Origin: UBA9214 sp964443845 | GTDB lineage: Bacteria > Pseudomonadota > Gammaproteobacteria > UBA9214 | NCBI GenBank assembly: GCA_964443845.1 | Contig: CAYUFA010000081.1 | Location: 1-10,462, forward strand | Reading direction: 5' to 3' | DNA: 10,462 bases | Part shown: positions 1 through 6,673 of the stretch, piece by piece | How the letters are laid out: the number at the start of each line of letters is the position of its first letter | Numbering within the stretch: the stretch's first letter is position 1 | Program-made: the position numbers and the translations under genes | Notes under the pieces: model-generated | The model's input: only the letters and a program-made list of their open reading frames with translations | Databases searched by the model: none | Told to the model about the DNA's origin: nothing

Positions 1-141
1 TCAGCAACCGTCGTCCGGGTCGTCCGGTTGCAGCAGGGTATGCAGGTTGACGCCCGGCATCCCGGCGCTTGCCGTTCCGGTCGTGCCCAGCGCGGCCAGC
101 AGCAGAACGGCCAGGGCGAGTTTCAAGATGGTGTTGTCCAT
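1..141 (-). CDS. Small secreted peptide, 46 aa, unknown function
   Basis: This 46-residue reading frame is not recognised as a known family. It begins with a classic signal peptide: a short N-terminus with one lysine (residue 7), a hydrophobic core at about residues 8-19 rich in Leu and Ala, and a probable signal peptidase I site after Ala-Ser-Ala (residues 24-26). The predicted mature part is only about 20 residues; it is acidic near the end (four Asp) and finishes with a single C-terminal Cys. The ATG at 139-141 was chosen because the signal peptide starts there; the frame stays open upstream to 297, but that extension looks like non-coding translation. A TGGAGG motif (143-148) lies only one base before the ATG, unusually close for a ribosome site, so the start is not certain. 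The stop is TGA at 1-3. That it is a real gene is an inference from the well-formed signal peptide. Confidence 0.45.
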   Translation of the reverse strand: MDNTILKLALAVLLLAALGTTGTASAGMPGVNLHTLLQPDDPDDGC

Positions 142-213
142 GCCTCCAGCATCCGTAACAGCGGGCCGGGTGCCTATTGTTCCGGGGGCGTAGCACCAAA
201 GGGCAGGATGCCG

Positions 214-241
214 GTGAGATGTGAAGCGTGAGACGTGAAAG
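214..241. repeat. Four tandem GTGARRY-type heptamers
   Basis: Four heptamers follow each other without a gap: GTGAGAT (214-220), GTGAAGC (221-227), GTGAGAC (228-234) and GTGAAAG (235-241). All share GTGA and then vary at the last three positions, mostly purine-purine-pyrimidine. The array lies 73-100 bases upstream of the small-peptide ATG. It may be an intergenic repeat or a phased binding array; seven bases is not a helical turn, so a simple repeat is more likely. Confidence 0.6.
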
Positions 242-315
242 TTGCAGGATGTTTCAGGACCGCAGGAATGCGCGAATTGTCCTGGCGGATCGGTCAACGG
301 GGTCGGGGGCGCTTC

Positions 316-334
316 ATCCTGTGCACGACAGGAT
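316..334. repeat. Perfect 7-bp inverted repeat (hairpin)
   Basis: ATCCTGT (316-322) pairs perfectly with ACAGGAT (328-334) across a 5-base loop. No T-run follows on either side, so it is not an obvious intrinsic terminator. It could be an operator or part of a structured transcript. Confidence 0.5.
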
Positions 335-349
335 CATTGGCAACGGAAT

Positions 350-391
350 CCACGGAAGAAAGATTCGGAATCATGCCGTGTGCTTCCGTGG
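350..391. repeat. Perfect 9-bp inverted repeat with nested palindrome
   Basis: CCACGGAAG (350-358) is the exact reverse complement of CTTCCGTGG (383-391), with a 24-base interval. Inside it lies GATTC-G-GAATC (362-372), itself a perfect inverted repeat, and CGGAATC occurs twice as a direct repeat (344-350 and 366-372). The nesting gives alternative foldings, as in RNA leaders or small RNAs, but no known family is recognised. Confidence 0.5.
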
Positions 392-398
392 TCATCGG

Positions 399-455
399 GC
401 CTGTCTGCAGGCAGCGGCGCACCTGGGGTGGGACGCTCGGGCAGGAGCGTCCTGC
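399..455. repeat. Three further inverted repeats, two mutually exclusive
   Basis: GCCTG (399-403) pairs with CAGGC (408-412). GGACGCTC (431-438) pairs perfectly with GAGCGTCC (445-452) across 6 bases. The overlapping GCAGGA (441-446) pairs with TCCTGC (450-455) across 3 bases. The last two cannot form together, so the segment has two competing hairpins about 70-90 bases upstream of the YqgE-like ATG. Confidence 0.45.
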
Positions 456-523
456 GGCGCGAATGAATGCGGCGTGCAAGCATCGTGACGGCAAGCCGCT
501 GCTCCCGTTCTACAATCAGTCCT

Positions 524-1297
524 ATGTCACGAAGCACCTGTTTGCCGCTACCGGTAGCACTGGTTCTCCTGTTCGCGTGGGGTGGTATGCGGCTGGAAGC
601 CGCACTGACGGTGCCGGTCCCTGCACCGGCCACCGAACCGGCCCGACCCGCCCCCGGCATGTTTCTGGTGGCCAGCCGGTCGTTCCGGGACCCGGACTTC
701 CAGGGCAGCGTGGTGTACCTGCTGCAGCACGACGAACGCGCCAGCCTGGGCATCATCGTCAACCGGCCCACGCCGGCGCTACTCTCGGAATGGCGGCCCG
801 AACTCGAGCACACCCGGCTGGCCGCATTGCCCTTGTATGACGGCGGACCGGTGAATCCCGAGATCCTGCTCACCCTGTTCGAGAATCCCGCCTGGGAAGA
901 CCGCTACGACACCTCCCTGGCGCGGCACGTGCAGGACGGCATCTTCGCCAGCATGCGTGCGCGCATCCTCGACCGGCTGCTGCACGACGAGGCAAAGGCG
1001 TTCAAGCGGGTGCGCTGCTACTTCGGACATATCGGCTGGGTGCCGGGCCAGCTCGAGCGGGAACTCGAACGGCACGACTGGCATCTCATCCCGGGTGCTA
1101 TCGACGCGGTGTTCGGCCCGGATGCCGGGCGTCTGTGGCAACGCCTGATTGAGCCCCTGGAACCTGCACAACCCCAACCCCTGCCCGTTCCGAAGGCAAC
1201 CCCGGTGCTGGGGCGCCGGCAGGGAAGCGCACCCGTCGACTGGATGTCTGCACGGCCGGTGATACGGCGAGTCTTCCCGGTACGGGCGCGGGAATGA
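524..1297 (+). CDS. YqgE/AlgH (DUF179) family protein with N-terminal signal peptide
   Basis: The 257-residue product carries a YqgE/AlgH domain at about residues 46-212. Visible family signatures are the start MFLVASRSFRDPDF (46-59), the strand ending GIIVNRP (76-82), YDGGPV (105-110), and the GHIGWVPGQLERE block (168-180) followed by a conserved Trp (186). The molecular function of this family is not settled; it has been annotated as a putative regulator. Two things are odd. Residues 1-26 look like a cleavable signal peptide (hydrophobic core about 7-21, possible cut after Leu-Glu-Ala at 24-26), then a Pro/Ala-rich spacer to 45, whereas family members are usually about 190 residues and cytoplasmic. 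There is also a Pro-rich, basic C-terminal tail (213-257). The frame stays open to an ATG at 467; the ATG at 524 was chosen because it gives the signal peptide. No clear ribosome site precedes either. It converges on rnfH. Confidence 0.85.
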   Translation: MSRSTCLPLPVALVLLFAWGGMRLEAALTVPVPAPATEPARPAPGMFLVASRSFRDPDFQGSVVYLLQHDERASLGIIVNRPTPALLSEWRPELEHTRLAALPLYDGGPVNPEILLTLFENPAWEDRYDTSLARHVQDGIFASMRARILDRLLHDEAKAFKRVRCYFGHIGWVPGQLERELERHDWHLIPGAIDAVFGPDAGRLWQRLIEPLEPAQPQPLPVPKATPVLGRRQGSAPVDWMSARPVIRRVFPVRARE

Positions 1298-1308
1298 TGA
1301 GACAGGTT

Positions 1309-1572
1309 CTACTCCCGGTCCCTGCGTTCCACGGTCTCGGGGTCGGCCGTGATCGGCCGGTAGATTTCCACGCGGGTGCCTTCCTCGAGCACGGTGTCGA
1401 GCTTGATGAGCTTGCCGAACATGCCGATCTTCTGCCTGTCCAGGTCAATCTCCGGGAACCGGGCCAGCAGACCGGACTTCTCGATGGCCTCCCGTGCCGT
1501 ACTGCCCTCGGGTACGTCGAGTTTCAGCCAGACCTGCCTGAATTTATCCGCGTAGGCGACACCGACTTGCAT
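1309..1572 (-). CDS. rnfH: RnfH, small beta-grasp protein of the Rnf operon
   Basis: This 87-residue protein matches the RnfH family (formerly UPF0125), a small ubiquitin-like beta-grasp fold often found as the last gene of rnf clusters and also beside ratA in enterobacteria. Family traits are VGVAYADKFRQVWLKLDVPEG at the N-terminus, a central DxxxxxIGMFGKL segment (about 45-55), and the C-terminal RVEIYRPITADP (67-78) ending in a charged tail. Its role is not established; as part of the cluster it may help assemble or adjust the Rnf complex. The ATG at 1570-1572 lies 11 bases after the rnfE stop, and a G-run (GGGGG) just upstream can serve as ribosome site. The stop is TAG, 11 bp from the converging YqgE-like gene, and no terminator hairpin is seen between them. 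Confidence 0.9.
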   Translation of the reverse strand: MQVGVAYADKFRQVWLKLDVPEGSTAREAIEKSGLLARFPEIDLDRQKIGMFGKLIKLDTVLEEGTRVEIYRPITADPETVERRDRE

Positions 1573-1583
1573 GGGCGCCCCCG

Positions 1584-2273
1584 TCAGGCAGTGGCAGGAT
1601 GTTCGAGGGACACGGGACGGGCCCTGCTGCGGCGTGCCTTGAGTTGCCTGTCCAGGACCCGTTTCCCGGCCAGCAGGAACCCGAGCACCAGGAAGCCACC
1701 CGGCGGCAGGATGGCGATCAGGAAGCCGTGATAATCCGGGATCAGGGTCATTTCCAGGAAGGCCATGCTCTTCCCCAGCAACAGATCGGCGTGCGCGAAC
1801 AGCGTGCCGCTGCCCAGCAGTTCCCGTACGGCACCGACAATGACCAGGGCCAGCGTGAATCCCAGCCCCATCATCAGTCCGTCGATGGTGGACGGGAGTG
1901 CGGCGTTCTTCGAGGCATAGGCTTCGGCACGGCCCAGGATCGCGCAGTTGGTGACGATCAGGGGAATGAACAGGCCCAGCACCTTGTGCAGATCGTGCAT
2001 CCAGGCGTTCATGCCCATGTCCACCAGGGTGACGATGGCGGCGATGATCAGGACGAACACCGGGATGCGGACCTCGGGCGAGATCATGCGCCTGGCCGCG
2101 GCCACGGCAAATCCGGAACAGGCCAGCACGAGCGTCGTGGCCAGACCCATGCCCAGGCCGTTGGTGGCGGTGCCGGTGACCGCCAGCAGCGGACACAGCG
2201 CCAGCTGTTGCGAAAACACGATGTTGTTGTCCCAGAGTCCGTCGCGAGCGATCGGCAGGTAATCGGTACTCAT
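1584..2273 (-). CDS. rnfE: RnfE, integral membrane subunit of the Rnf complex
   Basis: This 229-residue, about six-helix membrane protein belongs to the RnfA/RnfE (NqrD/NqrE) family. It has the family opening with GLWDNNIVFSQQLALCPLLAVT and the inverted half-repeat around LIVTNCAILGRAEA. Cys27 and Cys110 are at the positions which, together with the matching pair in RnfA, are known in the related NQR and Rnf structures to hold a [2Fe-2S] cluster inside the membrane at the RnfA-RnfE interface. Other markers are NGLGMGLATT (38-47) and PPGGFLVLGFLLAGKR (190-205). The C-terminal tail (208-229) is basic and then Pro/Ala-rich. The start ATG overlaps the rnfG stop (ATGA, 2270-2273), indicating translational coupling. 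Length is normal for the family. Confidence 0.95.
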   Translation of the reverse strand: MSTDYLPIARDGLWDNNIVFSQQLALCPLLAVTGTATNGLGMGLATTLVLACSGFAVAAARRMISPEVRIPVFVLIIAAIVTLVDMGMNAWMHDLHKVLGLFIPLIVTNCAILGRAEAYASKNAALPSTIDGLMMGLGFTLALVIVGAVRELLGSGTLFAHADLLLGKSMAFLEMTLIPDYHGFLIAILPPGGFLVLGFLLAGKRVLDRQLKARRSRARPVSLEHPATA

Positions 2274-2929
2274 TGCGTTTCCTCACCCGGCGGGTGTTGC
2301 CCGGCAGCGGGCAGGTTTGTCAGTGCGGCCTTGTGGGCCGCGAAAAATTCCAGTCCCTCGTGCACGGCCCGGGTCACGCCGCGTGGCGTGATGGTCGCAC
2401 CGCTGAACTGGTCGAAGTCACCTCCGTCTTTCTTCACGTGCCACTGGGCTGCGCTGGTGTTCGTCAGGGAATGGCCGTTGAAGCCCAGAATCCAGTGATC
2501 CTTTTCGACCTCGATCCGGTCGCCCAGGCCGGGGGTTTCCGTGTGCGCGAGGACCCGCACGCCCAGCAGGGCGCCGTCCTGATCGACCCCCAGCAGCAGG
2601 ACGATATCCCCGGAATAGCCATGGGCGACGGTACGCCAGGCGTAGCCGGTGCTGCGCTGACCGCGCAGGGCACGGTAGACGGTGATGTGCCCGCCGTGTC
2701 CGTCCTCGACCTGAACGGTATCCCTGAGCAGGTTGTTGTCGTGGCGGTCGTCCGGCAGGACCTGTGACAGCGAGCGGAGCAGATCCTCGGCCTCGCGTGC
2801 GGCGATCGCGCGGCCGGTCGAGAGGTGCCCGGTGATCAGCAGTGCGGCCGCCAGTGCGGCGGCACCGCCCAGCAAAACGGCCAGCGCCACGATACGGTTC
2901 CGGAACGGGGCTGCGCTGCCGGTGCTCAT
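2270..2929 (-). CDS. rnfG: RnfG, FMN-carrying periplasmic subunit of the Rnf complex
   Basis: The 219-residue product is RnfG (NqrC-like). One membrane helix (about residues 12-34) anchors a periplasmic FMN-binding domain. The flavinylation motif SGATITPRGV is at 176-185; Thr179 is the expected site of covalent FMN attachment through a phosphoester, normally made by ApbE, which is not in this window. Upstream of it are the family landmarks HTETPGLGDRIE (129-140) and FDQFSGAT (172-179). RnfG passes electrons between the flavin in RnfD and the rest of the chain. Both ends overlap the neighbouring genes by ATGA (rnfD at 2926-2929, rnfE at 2270-2273). The tail after residue 200 is short and Pro-rich. 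No key residue is missing. Confidence 0.95.
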   Translation of the reverse strand: MSTGSAAPFRNRIVALAVLLGGAAALAAALLITGHLSTGRAIAAREAEDLLRSLSQVLPDDRHDNNLLRDTVQVEDGHGGHITVYRALRGQRSTGYAWRTVAHGYSGDIVLLLGVDQDGALLGVRVLAHTETPGLGDRIEVEKDHWILGFNGHSLTNTSAAQWHVKKDGGDFDQFSGATITPRGVTRAVHEGLEFFAAHKAALTNLPAAGQHPPGEETQ

Positions 2930-4014
2930 TCCGCTTGCTCCCGCTGGCCGTCGTACACGAGCGGCTCACCCTTGCGGTCGCGTCCGTACACGCGCGGCCG
3001 CAGGTAATGGTCGATGAGCGGCGTCAGCGCATTCATGAGCAGGATGGCAAACGCCACGCCCTCGGGGTAGGAGGCCCAGGTACGGATGATGTACACCAGT
3101 GCGCCACAGCCCGCGCCGAACAGCAGCTGGCCTTTGGCCGTCACCGGTGACGTCACCAGGTCGGTGGCGATGAAGAATGCACCCAGCAGCGTGGCCCCCG
3201 ACACGAGATGCACCAGCGGCCCGGGAAAGGTGTCGGGATGGAGCCCATGGAGCAGCGTGGCGAGCAACAGCAGGCTGGCCAGCATGGCAACGGGTATGTG
3301 CCAGGTGATGATGCGCCTTGCGAGCAGGAACAGACCGCCCAGCAACACGAACACGGCCGAGGTTTCTCCCAGGCTGCCGGGGATAAAGCCGGCCAGGTGT
3401 TGCATGAGGTTGAACACCGGGGCCAGTGCGGCATCCAGCGGGGTGTGCCGGCCGAGTTCGGTCTTGACGTACGACAGGGTGGTCGCGCTGCTCATGGCGT
3501 CGACCTGAAAGCCGCCGCCGAAGGTGATCGTCAGTCCCTGCAGAAAGTCCGGCGCCCCGGCACTCGACAGCGGCCGGGGTGCCACGAACGTGGTCATTTG
3601 CAGGGGAAAGGCTACAAGCAGGGCGACACGCGCCACCATGGCGGGATTGAACAGGTTCTGGCCGATCCCGCCAAACACCTGCTTGCCGAGGACGATGGCG
3701 ATGAGTGCTCCCGTGACGCCGATCCACCAGGGGGCCCAGGGGGGCAGGGTCATGGCCAGCAGCAGGCCGGTCAGTGCCGCCGATCCGTCCAGCAGGAAAA
3801 TGGCGACGGGCTTGCCGGCCAGCCGCAGGCAGGCGGCTTCGGCGACGACGCACGCGATGACGGTCACCAGCAACAGGTTGAGGGCCGGCCAGCCGTAGAT
3901 AGACACGCCGAACAGCGTGGCCGGCAGCAGCGCCAGGATGACCAGCAGCATCGTGCGGCGCAGGCTGATGGCATCGTGTGCGTGCGGCCCGCTGAACAGG
4001 GTGGCTTCCGTCAT
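2926..4014 (-). CDS. rnfD: RnfD, FMN-carrying membrane subunit of the Rnf complex
   Basis: This 362-residue polytopic membrane protein is RnfD (NqrB-like), with about nine or ten hydrophobic segments. Its covalent flavin motif is DAMSSATTLS at 172-181, with Thr178 the expected FMN-bound residue. Other family marks are GSAALTGLLLAMTLPPWAPWW (78-97), the GIGQNLFNPA block (117-125), an ATDLVTSPVTAKGQLLFG block (283-300), and YPEGVAFAILLMNALTPLID (316-335). The C-terminus is a short cytoplasmic tail with a YGRDRKGE stretch. RnfD helps move Na+ or H+ across the membrane as electrons pass between its flavin and those of its partners. The start overlaps the rnfC stop (ATGA, 4011-4014) and the stop overlaps the rnfG start, so C, D and G are translationally coupled. 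Confidence 0.95.
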   Translation of the reverse strand: MTEATLFSGPHAHDAISLRRTMLLVILALLPATLFGVSIYGWPALNLLLVTVIACVVAEAACLRLAGKPVAIFLLDGSAALTGLLLAMTLPPWAPWWIGVTGALIAIVLGKQVFGGIGQNLFNPAMVARVALLVAFPLQMTTFVAPRPLSSAGAPDFLQGLTITFGGGFQVDAMSSATTLSYVKTELGRHTPLDAALAPVFNLMQHLAGFIPGSLGETSAVFVLLGGLFLLARRIITWHIPVAMLASLLLLATLLHGLHPDTFPGPLVHLVSGATLLGAFFIATDLVTSPVTAKGQLLFGAGCGALVYIIRTWASYPEGVAFAILLMNALTPLIDHYLRPRVYGRDRKGEPLVYDGQREQAE

Positions 4015-5477
4015 GACTCGACCCCGGCCGGCGCGCGCCGGTTGTTGGCGGCACTCTTGCGCCGGGCCAGGGCTTCGCGCCTGGCCTGTTTCTGCTTTTC
4101 GATGCGGAGGCTGCGCTGTTCCGCCAGGCGCCGTGTTTCGGTCTGCCTGTGTTCCGCGCGCTGGCGCGCGGTCAGTTCCCCCCTGGCATAGTTGAAATAC
4201 TGCACCAGCCGGATGTTGGACGGACAGACGTAGGCACAGGACCCGCAGGCGATGCAGTCAAGCAGGCCGAATCCCACGGCGCCCTCCAGGTTGCCGGAAC
4301 GGATGAAGCTCGCCATCTCCAGCGGCACCAGCCCGCAGGGACAGGCGTTCACGCAACTGCCGCAGCGGATGCACGGCATCGCCGTGTCGCCGCCCGTCTC
4401 CTTGCGGGTCAGTGCCAGTATCCCGTTGCTGCCCTTGACCATCGGTACCCGGGTGCCGGGCAGGGGTTGCCCCATCATCGGGCCGCCGCTGATCAGGCGC
4501 GCCGGTGTGGAGGTGTAGCCGCCGCAATATTCGAGCAGGTCGCTCACCGGGGTGCCGATGAGGACGCGCAGGTTGTTCGGCGTGCGGATGGCGCCGCCGC
4601 TGACGGTGACCACCCGGGACAGCAGCGGCCTGCCGTGGCGCAGGGCGTCGTGGACGGCAAAGGCCGTGGCGACGTTGTGTACCACCACGCCGATGTCGGC
4701 GGTCAGCCCGCGTGCCGGTGTCTCCCTCCCGGTCAGCGTCTGGACGAGGTGTTTCTCGGAGCCCATCGGGTAACGGGCCGGCAGGCGCGCGATGCGGATC
4801 TCCGGGTACGCCTGTGCCGCTGCCTGCATGGCGGACTGCGCGGCGGGTTTGTTGTTTTCGATGCCGATTACCACGTTTTCCACGCCAAGCGCGTACGCCA
4901 TGATGCGGATTCCGTCGATGATCTCCGCCGCCTGCTCCTGCATCAGGCGGTCGTCACAGGTCAGGTAGGGTTCGCATTCCGCGCCATTGACGACCAGGGT
5001 CTGCAGCGTATAGCGGGTGCGCAGGTTGAGCTTGACGGCGGAGGGAAAGGTGGCGCCGCCCATGCCGACGATGCCGGCGGCGGCGACGCGGGTGGCGATT
5101 TCCGCGGGTTCGAGACGGAAGGGATCGGCCGGCGGGCTTGCACCGGCCACCCACCGTTCCGCGCCGTCCGGTTTGAGTGTGATGGTCGGCACCGACAGCC
5201 CCGAGGCATGGTGCGCCGGGTAGTTGCCCACGCCCATGACCCGCCCGGAGGTCGGTGCATGGACCGGTGCCGAGATCGCCCCCTGGCTGTGGGCCAGCAG
5301 CTGTCCCTTGCGCACCAGCTCGCCGCGGTGCACCACCGGCGCGGCCGGTGAACCGATGTGCTGCTGTAACGGGATGTGCAGTAACGCGGGCAACGGCAGG
5401 TCCTCGATGGCCTTGCCCGCGGTCAGTTGCTTGCGGTCCTGCGGGTGGATGCCGCCCTTGATCCGGAACAGCTTCAT
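4011..5477 (-). CDS. rnfC: RnfC, peripheral NADH- and FMN-binding Fe-S subunit
   Basis: The 488-residue product is RnfC, the cytoplasmic subunit that takes electrons from or gives them to NADH. It starts with the barrel-sandwich region (about 30-100, with the HIGSPAAPVV and APTSGRV motifs). The Complex I 51-kDa-like nucleotide/flavin domain follows (GIVGMGGATFPSAVKL at 135-150, NGAECEPYL at 164-172), then an SLBB-type region (about 285-350). Two [4Fe-4S] motifs come next: Cys369-372-375-379 and Cys408-411-414-418, each ending in Cys-Pro. An extra Cys381 follows the first cluster. The tail 434-482 is strongly basic and probably a coiled coil; it is short and lacks the long Ala/Lys-rich repeats of the E. 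coli homologue RsxC. The ATG begins one base after the rnfB stop; a GGAAG inside the end of rnfB may be its ribosome site. Confidence 0.95.
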   Translation of the reverse strand: MKLFRIKGGIHPQDRKQLTAGKAIEDLPLPALLHIPLQQHIGSPAAPVVHRGELVRKGQLLAHSQGAISAPVHAPTSGRVMGVGNYPAHHASGLSVPTITLKPDGAERWVAGASPPADPFRLEPAEIATRVAAAGIVGMGGATFPSAVKLNLRTRYTLQTLVVNGAECEPYLTCDDRLMQEQAAEIIDGIRIMAYALGVENVVIGIENNKPAAQSAMQAAAQAYPEIRIARLPARYPMGSEKHLVQTLTGRETPARGLTADIGVVVHNVATAFAVHDALRHGRPLLSRVVTVSGGAIRTPNNLRVLIGTPVSDLLEYCGGYTSTPARLISGGPMMGQPLPGTRVPMVKGSNGILALTRKETGGDTAMPCIRCGSCVNACPCGLVPLEMASFIRSGNLEGAVGFGLLDCIACGSCAYVCPSNIRLVQYFNYARGELTARQRAEHRQTETRRLAEQRSLRIEKQKQARREALARRKSAANNRRAPAGVES

Positions 5478-5478
5478 T

Positions 5479-6009
5479 TCACGCCGCTTCCAGGGGCTTG
5501 GGCCAGTACCACGTCAGGGTCGTCGGCTCGACCGGACGCATTTCGATGCATTCCGTCGGGCACACCTCGTAGCACAGCTCGCACCCGGTGCAGGCATCGC
5601 GGAACACGGCGTGGATCTGCTGCGGGCCGCCCATGATGGCGTCGGTCGGACAACGCTTGAAGCACCTGGTGCAACCGATACAGAGGTTCTCCCGCACGTA
5701 CGCGTAGCCCGGCGCCTTGTCCTGTATCCCGGAAAGATCGACCGTCACCCCCAGCTTGCTGGCCAGCGCCTGCGCCAGGGTGCGCCCGCCGGGCGGGCAC
5801 AGCGTGACCGGGGCCTTGCCGGTAATGACCGCCTCGGCCGCCGGCGCACAACCGGGGAAGCCGCACTGGCCGCACTGGGAGCCGGGAAACAGGGCCTCGA
5901 CCTCGGTCTGGAACGGGTTACCCTCCACCCTGAACAGACGGGCCGCCACGCCGAGCAGGCCACCCAGTACCAGGCCGAGTAACATCAGGCTGAGCAATGG
6001 TGCGAACAT
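5479..6009 (-). CDS. rnfB: RnfB, membrane-anchored polyferredoxin subunit
   Basis: The 176-residue protein is RnfB. A single N-terminal membrane helix (about residues 4-24) is followed by a 4Fe-4S domain with Cys46, Cys49, Cys54 and Cys71 (GSQCGQCGFPGC ... LCPPGG). Two ferredoxin-type [4Fe-4S] motifs follow: Cys110-113-116-120 (CIGCTRCFKRCP) and Cys140-143-146-150 (CTGCELCYEVCP), with one more Cys at 154. RnfB is taken to be the contact point for soluble ferredoxin or flavodoxin and so the likely exit for electrons going to nitrogenase. At 176 residues it is near the usual length of the shorter proteobacterial versions. The ATG (6007-6009) is preceded by a strong GGAGAGGG ribosome site seven bases away, across a 43-bp gap after rnfA. 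Confidence 0.95.
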   Translation of the reverse strand: MFAPLLSLMLLGLVLGGLLGVAARLFRVEGNPFQTEVEALFPGSQCGQCGFPGCAPAAEAVITGKAPVTLCPPGGRTLAQALASKLGVTVDLSGIQDKAPGYAYVRENLCIGCTRCFKRCPTDAIMGGPQQIHAVFRDACTGCELCYEVCPTECIEMRPVEPTTLTWYWPKPLEAA

Positions 6010-6016
6010 GGTTCTG

Positions 6017-6024
6017 CCCTCTCC
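6017..6024 (-). promoter_or_regulatory. Strong ribosome binding site of rnfB
   Basis: GGAGAGGG on the minus strand lies seven bases before the rnfB ATG. It is the clearest Shine-Dalgarno in the operon and suggests that rnfB starts independently, unlike rnfD, rnfG and rnfE, which rely on ATGA overlaps. Confidence 0.7.
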
Positions 6025-6052
6025 ACGGTTTCCTGAAGTGCCCCTGCCGTGC

Positions 6053-6634
6053 TCAGTGTGTGGTCAGCCCGGAAAATCCCATGAACGCCAGGGACAGCAG
6101 GCCGGCCACCACGAAGCCGACCGGGGTGCCGGCAAAGGCGGCCGGTACCTGTGACCTGGCCAGCCGCTCCCGCAGGCCGGCGAAGATCAGGATCACCAGC
6201 GTGAAACCGAGCGCGGAGCCGAACCCGTACAGGATGCTGTGCAGAAAATCGTTGCCCTGCTGGACATTGAGCAGGGCAACGCCCAGCACCGCGCAGTTGG
6301 TGGTGATCAACGGCAAAAAGATGCCCAGCACCTGGTACAGCCCCGGCGAGATTTTCCGGATCGCCAGCTCGGTGAACTGGACCACCGCGGCGATGACCAG
6401 GATGAAACTGAGAATGCGCAGGTAGCCGATGTGCAACGGCTGCAGGATCAGGTACTCGATCAGCCAGCTGAACACGGACGCCAGGGTCAGGACGAAGGTG
6501 GTGGCCAGTCCCATGCCGAGCGCGGAGTCCACCTTGCTGGACACGCCCATGAAGGAGCACAGCCCCAGGAACTTGACCAGGACAACGTTGTTGACCAGGG
6601 CGGTCGAAACCAGCAACAGCAGGTATTCCGTCAT
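6053..6634 (-). CDS. rnfA: RnfA, integral membrane subunit, first gene of the rnf operon
   Basis: The 193-residue, six-helix membrane protein is RnfA (NqrE-like), a distant paralogue of RnfE. It has the typical start MTEYLLLLVSTALVNNVVLVKFLGLC, GMGLATTFVLTLAS (40-53), LPLITTNCAVLGVALLN (107-123), and the end PVGFVVAGLLSLAFMGFSGL. Cys26 and Cys114 correspond to the known ligands of the membrane-embedded [2Fe-2S] cluster shared with RnfE. The frame stays open upstream to 7150, but family length and conservation place the start at the ATG 6632-6634. No strong ribosome site is visible. It is the first gene of the seven-gene operon and follows a good sigma-54 promoter with a 28-base predicted leader, so the operon is probably switched on by NifA with the nitrogen-fixation genes. 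Confidence 0.95.
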   Translation of the reverse strand: MTEYLLLLVSTALVNNVVLVKFLGLCSFMGVSSKVDSALGMGLATTFVLTLASVFSWLIEYLILQPLHIGYLRILSFILVIAAVVQFTELAIRKISPGLYQVLGIFLPLITTNCAVLGVALLNVQQGNDFLHSILYGFGSALGFTLVILIFAGLRERLARSQVPAAFAGTPVGFVVAGLLSLAFMGFSGLTTH

Positions 6635-6673
6635 CGTCGCTACAGCGTGGTGGTGAGGTACAGCAGGGAGAAA

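Larger units (their letters stand above)
142..523. other. Intergenic region with heptamer array and clustered hairpins
   Basis: This 382-bp gap separates the divergent small-peptide gene and the YqgE-like gene. Open frames here are short and show no recognisable domain. It holds a tandem heptamer array (214-241) and a group of perfect inverted repeats between 316 and 455, each listed separately. A TACAAT hexamer at 511-516 resembles a sigma-70 -10 box just before the YqgE-like start, but no convincing -35 was found at normal spacing. No tRNA, sigma-54 promoter or NifA site was found here. Confidence 0.6.

Noticed and set aside
235..840. Plus-strand frame overlapping the start of the YqgE-like gene
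   Set aside because: It has no recognisable motif and runs out of frame through the conserved YqgE domain.
1599..4191. Long plus-strand open frames opposite rnfE, rnfG, rnfD
   Set aside because: Their translations are rich in Gln, Gly, His and Arg with no domain, as expected from the antisense of GC-rich membrane-protein genes.
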